Shown here in pieces: positions 48,172-53,448 of a stretch of 53,448 nt of DNA; the stretch's first letter is position 1; every line of letters begins with the position of its first letter. A program made the translations under genes and the position numbers. This DNA comes from Gorillibacterium massiliense (GTDB lineage: Bacteria > Bacillota > Bacilli > Paenibacillales > NBRC-103111). The notes under the pieces are model-generated. The model ran no database searches. It was given only the letters and a program-made list of their open reading frames with translations, and was not told the origin of the DNA. Location of the stretch: NCBI RefSeq assembly GCF_000455485.1, contig NZ_CBQR020000129.1, positions 1 to 53,448 on the forward strand. Direction: 5' to 3'.

Positions 48172-48959
48172 GCTTTCGTTCTTTTCAACTGGGCTACCAG
48201 AATAATGCTGATGATCACCAGTAAAAACCAGGAGCTGATCTTTCCGAATCCTACGAGCCGCCAAGCTTCGGCCTGGTCGGGATATTGCCATGCTCCGAAG
48301 AAGGTCGCGATATTTTCCGCAACCCATATAAAGAAACCAATGAGAATAAACGATAAGGTCAGCGGCATCCGATATTGCCGGCTCCCCACCGTAAACCTTA
48401 CCCAGGTACGGATAAAAACCAGCAGCACCGCAGCCGTCAACCACCAGCGAACATCCGGCAAGAGATGATGGGTGAAAAAGTTGGCATAGATCGCCGTGCC
48501 AAGAATCGCCGGCAGCCACCCCTGCGGCCAATGATCGATGTGAAGCTCAAGCCTTCTCCACGCTTGGCAAAGATAACTGGCGACACTGGCATACATAAAC
48601 CCGCTATAGAGAGGAACTCCGAATATCTTTGTCAGTGCCGGCTCGGGATAAGACCAGGAGCCCATGTGGACCTTAAACAGCTCCAGCGCCAGTCCAAGCA
48701 GGTGAAATAGACAAATGACCTTGATTTCATCCCACGTCTCTAGCTTGAAGGCGTACATCAGCACTTGAGCCGTCAAGAGTACGAGAAGAATAAGATCATA
48801 GCGGTATAAGTAAGGGATATCGACGAGTTTGGACAACGCCAGCGTAATAAATACTGTAGCCGCAAAGATGCAGCTCAGCGATTGCAGCCAGGCAAACCGA
48901 AAGAGCTGGCCTGTAAAATGCGATAAGCTTTTCCCGCGAATAAGCTGCATTGCTGCCAT
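47988..48959 (-). CDS. DUF817-family membrane protein
   Basis: 323-aa protein with seven or eight helices. Segments such as YRYDLILLVLLTAQVLMY, GSWSYPEPALTKIFGVPLYSGFMYASVASY and WVAENIATFFGAWQYP match the DUF817 family; function unknown. After the last helix a basic tail of about 60 residues (AYSRSVRRLSFQKSAVS onwards) overlaps the XRE gene antisense by 184 bp and is probably not part of the family core. ATG 48959 was chosen; it lies 14 bp after the upstream AIM24 gene. Confidence 0.78.
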   Translation of the reverse strand: MAAMQLIRGKSLSHFTGQLFRFAWLQSLSCIFAATVFITLALSKLVDIPYLYRYDLILLVLLTAQVLMYAFKLETWDEIKVICLFHLLGLALELFKVHMGSWSYPEPALTKIFGVPLYSGFMYASVASYLCQAWRRLELHIDHWPQGWLPAILGTAIYANFFTHHLLPDVRWWLTAAVLLVFIRTWVRFTVGSRQYRMPLTLSFILIGFFIWVAENIATFFGAWQYPDQAEAWRLVGFGKISSWFLLVIISIILVAQLKRTKAYSRSVRRLSFQKSAVSIRSTHSLSSAVKGTPSKATSLSRKKRRKLIGADGLSNEDSTCSK

Positions 48960-48972
48960 GAAAACGCCCCAT

Positions 48973-49674
48973 TCATTTAATGATGACTCCGCCAAATGGC
49001 AAAATTTCCCGCAATATCCGCTTCACGATGCCGTCCTCAGCCGTATCGCGTTCCATTTCCCGATCGCTTTTTCCGGTTTGCAGCAGCACGCTACCGCTCC
49101 CCCGCAACTCCCACTGATAATTCATATGCTGGCTAGCCAAGTGATTTCCGTATACGCACAAATCCACCTTTGCTGACTCCGGGTAAGCCACCAGGCATCC
49201 GGTATCGACAAAAACGGGAACCTCCGGCATAAGCTTCAATTCGTGAACCGGACCTTTGGTTAGTACGCCGATGGAGCCCGTTCCGAAAAATTTCATTTTT
49301 AAAACGTCCCGGGTGACCAACATGTTTCTGATCTTCAGAATGACGCTCTTCATCTGAATCCCTTTGCTATAAAAAAGAATATTCCGGATATCGAAGAGAA
49401 AATCGGCCTTATCCTCCACATTGATCGGTTTCATGTAAAACCCCGGGGGCAAGGCAAGAACCAGTTCAGCCGGACCGGTTATATTCGCCTGCAGCAGCTT
49501 TTTCTTGCGGAACATGCCTTTCAGATTCATGAACCGGTCCTCCCGTAAAGAAGGCGCTCCTCGAAATGCGATGATCATTTTAGGATGCAGCACGTGGATG
49601 ACCTCTCCCTCTTCCAGACGGATAAAGACTCCACGCGATTGTTCGCCGACTACCGGATCAGCCAAAACCTCCAT
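48973..49674 (-). CDS. AIM24-family protein
   Basis: 233-aa beta-rich protein of the AIM24/TRAP-like fold. VFVDTGCLVAYPESAKVDL and GSGSVLLQTG are the family-typical lines. Bacterial members have no settled function. ATG 49674 was chosen, with GGGGTGAAAGG upstream; an ATG five codons earlier is possible. It is followed by DUF817, so the two may be one operon. Confidence 0.75.
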   Translation of the reverse strand: MEVLADPVVGEQSRGVFIRLEEGEVIHVLHPKMIIAFRGAPSLREDRFMNLKGMFRKKKLLQANITGPAELVLALPPGFYMKPINVEDKADFLFDIRNILFYSKGIQMKSVILKIRNMLVTRDVLKMKFFGTGSIGVLTKGPVHELKLMPEVPVFVDTGCLVAYPESAKVDLCVYGNHLASQHMNYQWELRGSGSVLLQTGKSDREMERDTAEDGIVKRILREILPFGGVIIK

Positions 49675-49707
49675 CCTTTCACCCCGCATCTACGATATCA
49701 ATAGTTG

Positions 49708-50202
49708 TCACGCCCTGCGCCGTATCACCAAACGCAAGAGTCTTCCCGAAAAGAAAAGCAGCAGCACGATGCCTACAAAAGCAACGATTCCCGAGCGAAG
49801 CTGGTTATAGCTGCGTATTTTCTGCTGCTCCGATTTTTTCAAATAATCAACGCTTGCGGCCAGTTCTTTATTTTGTTCCGCCAGCTTTCGGTTCTCCTCA
49901 ACGAGCCGAAGCTGGTCCTGCCGAAATTGCTCTGCCGTTTCCTTTGCCTGATCCAACTCGGCCAGCGTAGAAGAATATTGTTCCTGCACTTGGACATAAT
50001 TGTCCTGAACTTTCTCATAACTATCCTGCACCTGTTGATAATTTTCCTTAAGTTTATCCACCTCGTCGGGAAGTTTGAACAGTTGACCCACATTGCTGAA
50101 AAATCCGGCATGGGCGCGGGGTAAGACATGGGGATTCAACAGCGGGATCGAAATACAGAGCAGGAGCAGGATAACGGTTTTGCCAAGCAGATTGAATTTC
50201 AC
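49708..50202 (-). CDS. Secreted coiled-coil membrane protein
   Basis: 164-aa protein with a signal peptide (about 1-32, ending ARAHA-like), a coiled coil of about 80 residues with short repeats (YQQVQDSYEKVQDNYVQVQEQY), and a C-terminal membrane helix (about 138-156) with a basic tail. Function unknown; it would form an extended rod on the outer face of the membrane. It lies 33 bp upstream of the AIM24 gene, probably in one operon. Confidence 0.7.
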   Translation of the reverse strand: MKFNLLGKTVILLLLCISIPLLNPHVLPRAHAGFFSNVGQLFKLPDEVDKLKENYQQVQDSYEKVQDNYVQVQEQYSSTLAELDQAKETAEQFRQDQLRLVEENRKLAEQNKELAASVDYLKKSEQQKIRSYNQLRSGIVAFVGIVLLLFFSGRLLRLVIRRRA

Positions 50203-50443
50203 TCGAGTCCCCCCCTGTTTGATTTATCAAGGCCTGTCCATCAAATCTTATACGTAACTTTACCCGTAAAAGTTCCTGAACGCGCACTTGACCCCGGAAT
50301 CCGCTAGATCCAAAACTCAAGATTAAGAAAATCTAAAAAAACTCAACCTATCTTCTTTAGTTGAAGCATTGTTGCATTTTTCGTTGTGACCCATAATGTT
50401 GTCGAAGGGAATATTAAATTTTAAAGACAAAGGGGATTTGTAC

Positions 50444-51799
50444 ATGTCTAAGACTCAAAAAGTTGTTCTTGGTCTTCTCTCTGGCGCTTTGGCTGTTGGC
50501 GTAACCGCTTGCGGAACCAGCAGCAAAAAGGATAGCGAAGGCACCAAAGCACCTGCAACCAGTACCGCACCGGCTGCTACAAACAAAGCTTCGGATGAAA
50601 AGGTTACGATTACGTTCCAAAACATCTATCCTGATCCGAGCACACCTTCTGCAAAAACCCTGGCCAAAATTGTAGCCGATTACACGGCAGCTCACCCTAA
50701 TGTCAAAATTGAGTTGGACTCCCTCAACACCGACCAGCAAAAAATCAAGTTGAAAACCCAAGCCGCTTCCCAAGAGCTTCCGGACATCACCATCGTCAAC
50801 CCGGCTGCACAAATGGAGCCCTACGTTAAGGAAGGCCTGCTTGCTCCGCTGAACGACATGCTGGATCAAAACGGCTTAAAAGACACCTTCCAAACCGGCA
50901 TTCTCGATTTCTACACCTTCGACAACAACACATACGCTCTGCCGGACGGCAACAACGTCGGCGTGATGTTCTACAACAAAGCCCTGTTCAAACAAGCGGG
51001 CATCGCCAATACACCAACCACCTTCGATGAACTGCTGGCTGACGTAAAAACCTTAAAAGACAAAGGCATCCAACCGATGGTTATCGGTGAAAAGGACTCC
51101 TGGACCGGTTCCTTCCTGTTCATGAACGTTCTGCTCCGTACCAATAACGGCCCTGGTTTCCTGAAAGACGTACTGGACAAGAAGAAGACCTTTAACGATC
51201 CGGCCTTCGTTGAAGCCGTTGATTCATTCCAAAAGCTGGTTCAAGCTGGAGCTTTCCAAGCCGGCGCTACCTCCGTCGACTATAACGCTGGTGAAAACCT
51301 GTTCAAAACCGGCAAAGCTGCCATGTACTACATGGGTTCCTGGGCTACCGGTTCTATCGATGGCTCGCAAGTCGGTAAAGACGTCGGCGTCTTCAAATTC
51401 CCGACCATTAATGGTAAAGGCAACGTTGACGAATTCATGCTGGCTCCAGGATCTGCATTCGCAATCTCCGCTAAGAGCGAGCACCTGCAAGCAACAAAGG
51501 ATTTCTTGAACTACTTCATGCTGAACTACCCGAAAGTGAAGTTTGACAACAAAGACATCGTCGGTGTTGCACAAAAGGTTGACGCTGACTTGAAGGCTGC
51601 AGGCTACTCCGATCTGGCTGTTGAAATCAACGGGATGTTCAGCGCAGTTAAAGGCGGCGACCTGGCGTTCGACAACACCATGAACCCTGCAACTGCACAA
51701 GAGCACCTCAATGCCATTCAAAACCTGTTCGTACAAAAGACCGATTCCGCGGCTGTAGCTAAACAACACCAAACCGCATTTGAAGCAAACAACAAGTAA
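50444..51799 (+). CDS. Sugar-binding lipoprotein of ABC transporter
   Basis: 451-aa family 1 extracellular solute-binding protein. The signal ends in VGVTAC, a lipobox with the cysteine near residue 23, followed by a Ser/Thr/Ala/Lys-rich linker. MLAPGSAFAISAKSEHLQATKDFLNYF is the conserved CUT1 line. The start is ATG 50444 with AAAGGGGA upstream; an in-frame ATG at 50396 lacks a ribosome site. The codon usage is notably biased, suggesting high expression. Permeases follow. Confidence 0.93.
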   Translation: MSKTQKVVLGLLSGALAVGVTACGTSSKKDSEGTKAPATSTAPAATNKASDEKVTITFQNIYPDPSTPSAKTLAKIVADYTAAHPNVKIELDSLNTDQQKIKLKTQAASQELPDITIVNPAAQMEPYVKEGLLAPLNDMLDQNGLKDTFQTGILDFYTFDNNTYALPDGNNVGVMFYNKALFKQAGIANTPTTFDELLADVKTLKDKGIQPMVIGEKDSWTGSFLFMNVLLRTNNGPGFLKDVLDKKKTFNDPAFVEAVDSFQKLVQAGAFQAGATSVDYNAGENLFKTGKAAMYYMGSWATGSIDGSQVGKDVGVFKFPTINGKGNVDEFMLAPGSAFAISAKSEHLQATKDFLNYFMLNYPKVKFDNKDIVGVAQKVDADLKAAGYSDLAVEINGMFSAVKGGDLAFDNTMNPATAQEHLNAIQNLFVQKTDSAAVAKQHQTAFEANNK

Positions 51800-51824
51800 G
51801 AGGCTTTCAGCCTTGGCAAGGATG

Positions 51825-51847
51825 GAGAGGAGACACCGTCTCCTCTC
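51825..51847 (+). terminator. Intercistronic hairpin
   Basis: GAGAGGAGAC/GTCTCCTCTC, a perfect 10-bp stem with a 3-nt loop, just after the binding-protein gene and followed by TCTTTCC. As in malE-malF, it may protect the upstream message and reduce read-through into the permeases. Confidence 0.75.
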
Positions 51848-51888
51848 TCTTTCCTGCTCTACATTAAGTCGAAGGAGGCGGACGTGCC

Positions 51889-52779
51889 TTGAACGTGTTG
51901 AAAGTATCGAAAGCGACCATTGCCGTCTTTGTATTGCCTTGTCTGCTCTTCTATCTAGCCCTTGTTTTCGTCCCAATCATCGTGCTTATCTATACCAGCA
52001 CGCTGGACTGGAACGGGATTGGCGCATCCAAATTCATCGGATTTGACAACTTCGTCACCATGTTTTCAAAGGACAGCGTATTCTGGCCCGCCGTACGGCG
52101 CACATTGACGTTTGCTGTGTTTTCCATGGTTGAGATTCCAATCGCATTAATGCTTGCCATCCTTTTGAATCGCTTCACGAGAAAACCGAACTTTCTCGTA
52201 TCCAGCTACTTTATGCCGGTTATCCTGTCGGTCGTCGTCATCGGCCAACTGTGGAAAACCATCTATAACCCTGCTGAAATGGGCGGCATGATCAACCAGA
52301 TCCTGGACAGCGTCGGACTTCATTCGTGGACGCACTCGTGGCTCACGGAGCCCAAATTCGCAATCTATGCTATCTATTTCATCGCTCTTTGGCAATATCT
52401 AGGCTATCATCTGTTGATCCAATTTACCGGTATCCAAAACATCCCTACCGAAATCTACGAAGCCGCCAAGATTGATGGAGCCGTAGGCTTTAAGGCGGAT
52501 CGATATATTACATTTCCGTTGGTCGTGCCGATTTTCAAAATATCCATCGTCCTTGCCTTTATCGGTTCGCTGCAATCCTTCGACATGATCATGGTCACCA
52601 CCGGTGGGGGCCCCGCTCACGCGACGGACGTTATCGCCACCCACATGTACAACATGAGCTTCCTGTCCATGAAATACGGCTACGGTTCTTCCCTGGCTGT
52701 CGTGCTGATTGTCATCTGTCTTCTCGCTACGGTCCTCATCAACACCATTTTCAGCCGCTGGGAAAGAAAAATGTCCTAA
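51889..52779 (+). CDS. CUT1 sugar ABC transporter permease (MalF-type)
   Basis: 296-aa six-helix permease with the EAA loop YEAAKIDGAVGFKADRYITFPLV. The start is TTG 51889 with AAGGAGG 10 nt upstream. It forms the transporter with the following permease; the ATPase is presumably shared and encoded elsewhere. The substrate cannot be deduced because the enzymes of the operon lie past the window. Confidence 0.93.
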   Translation: MNVLKVSKATIAVFVLPCLLFYLALVFVPIIVLIYTSTLDWNGIGASKFIGFDNFVTMFSKDSVFWPAVRRTLTFAVFSMVEIPIALMLAILLNRFTRKPNFLVSSYFMPVILSVVVIGQLWKTIYNPAEMGGMINQILDSVGLHSWTHSWLTEPKFAIYAIYFIALWQYLGYHLLIQFTGIQNIPTEIYEAAKIDGAVGFKADRYITFPLVVPIFKISIVLAFIGSLQSFDMIMVTTGGGPAHATDVIATHMYNMSFLSMKYGYGSSLAVVLIVICLLATVLINTIFSRWERKMS

Positions 52780-52797
52780 CAGAAAGGAGATCCGTCT

Positions 52798-53448
52798 ATG
52801 TCTACAACTAATTCATCCAGCAAAGCGATAGACCGTCCCCTTTCTGTGGGCCGTCTCGATAAAATGACGCCTGGAAAACTCGCTGCCTACGTGCTATTCG
52901 CGGTTTTGTTTCTTACCCAGATCTATCCCTTGTTTTGGCTGCTTACCTATTCCCTCAAAAACAACGATGAAATTCTGTCAGGAAAGTTCTTTGCTATGCC
53001 AAAGCATTGGCTTTGGGAAAACTATAAGGCCGCCATCGACGGCGGACACTATGTTCAATACTTGCTGAATAGCTTAAAAGTAACTTCGATTACGATGATA
53101 AGCGTCATCCTTCTAGCCGGCATGGTGAGCTTTGCCATCACCCGTTTCCGATTCAAGTACGGCAATCTGATCATGCTCGTCTTTCTGATGGGGATGATGA
53201 TTCCGCTGCAATCGACGCTCTTGCCCTTGATGATCATTTTCAAGAACGCGCATATCTTGAACACGCATTTGTCGCTTATTTTCCCTTACATCGCCTTCCA
53301 GCTTCCCATCGCGGTGTTTATTCTTAGCGGCTTTATGCGCTCGATCCCTCACGAGATCGAAGAATCGGCGGTCATGGACGGAGCCAATGTGTTCCGCATC
53401 TTTATCTCAATTATCATTCCGGTTTCGATCCCGCCGATTATGACCGTG
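52798..53448 (+). CDS. CUT1 sugar ABC transporter permease (MalG-type), partial
   Basis: Open reading frame from ATG 52798 (AGAAAGGAG upstream) to the window end, 217 codons, without a stop. Membrane helices begin at about residue 30 (YVLFAVLFLTQIYPLFWLL), and the end shows the start of the EAA loop (HEIEESAVMDGANVFRIF). It is the second permease of the transporter. About 60-80 residues are missing at the C-terminus. Confidence 0.92.
   Translation, partial: MSTTNSSSKAIDRPLSVGRLDKMTPGKLAAYVLFAVLFLTQIYPLFWLLTYSLKNNDEILSGKFFAMPKHWLWENYKAAIDGGHYVQYLLNSLKVTSITMISVILLAGMVSFAITRFRFKYGNLIMLVFLMGMMIPLQSTLLPLMIIFKNAHILNTHLSLIFPYIAFQLPIAVFILSGFMRSIPHEIEESAVMDGANVFRIFISIIIPVSIPPIMTV

Overview
The window looks like a chromosome segment of a Gram-positive, low-to-mid GC Firmicute, most likely Paenibacillaceae. 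Reasons: strong GGAGG ribosome sites with frequent GTG and TTG starts; Bacillales-type genes (yqhH-yqhG, yqzE, YhjD-like, YkvI, xpt, DUF817); and several CUT1 sugar ABC systems without their own ATPase, next to beta-mannosidase and AraC-type genes. This is inferred from gene content, not from a database search.

Region 1 (1-6405) is AT-rich and unlike the rest. It is the right-hand part of a Tn7-like transposon with tniQ, tnsA, tnsB and tnsC on the minus strand. The right end, with three tandem TnsB-site-like repeats, stops 41 bp past the stop codon of the adjacent class II ribonucleotide reductase gene (nrdJ). The geometry matches Tn7 beside glmS, so nrdJ is a likely attachment site. The TniQ protein ends in what look like five successive helix-turn-helix modules. 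Cargo and left end lie outside the window.

Region 2 (6447-18000) is housekeeping sequence: nrdJ with two sets of NrdR-type boxes, an SNF2 helicase and its partner YqhG, a secreted protein, YqzE, a lipoprotein behind a hairpin that hides its ribosome site, argS behind a possible attenuator, and a YeiH-family exporter.

Region 3 (18050-27700) is a beta-mannoside locus. An operon of binding protein, two permeases, a GH5 enzyme and a GH2 beta-mannosidase diverges from a two-component system.

Region 4 (27700-35100) holds an orphan protein with a CGCGG C-terminus like a radical-SAM-modified RiPP family, a decayed partial copy of that gene, a NudK-like hydrolase fused to a DUF4406-like domain, tRNA-Leu(CAG), small conserved proteins, a rod-shaped candidate ncRNA, a MutS2-like protein without Smr domain, a GNAT acetyltransferase, a Nudix hydrolase and a rhodanese.

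Region 5 (35100-50200) carries small membrane proteins, an OmpR-type two-component system, xpt, an uncharacterised TIM-barrel-like enzyme diverging from an AraC regulator, a YkvI-type transporter, an SDR, a glycosyltransferase, a divergent pair of XRE-type regulators sharing a 10-bp repeat at both promoters, a DUF817 membrane protein and an AIM24-family protein. Region 6 (50440-end) is a second CUT1 sugar ABC operon, cut by the window end.
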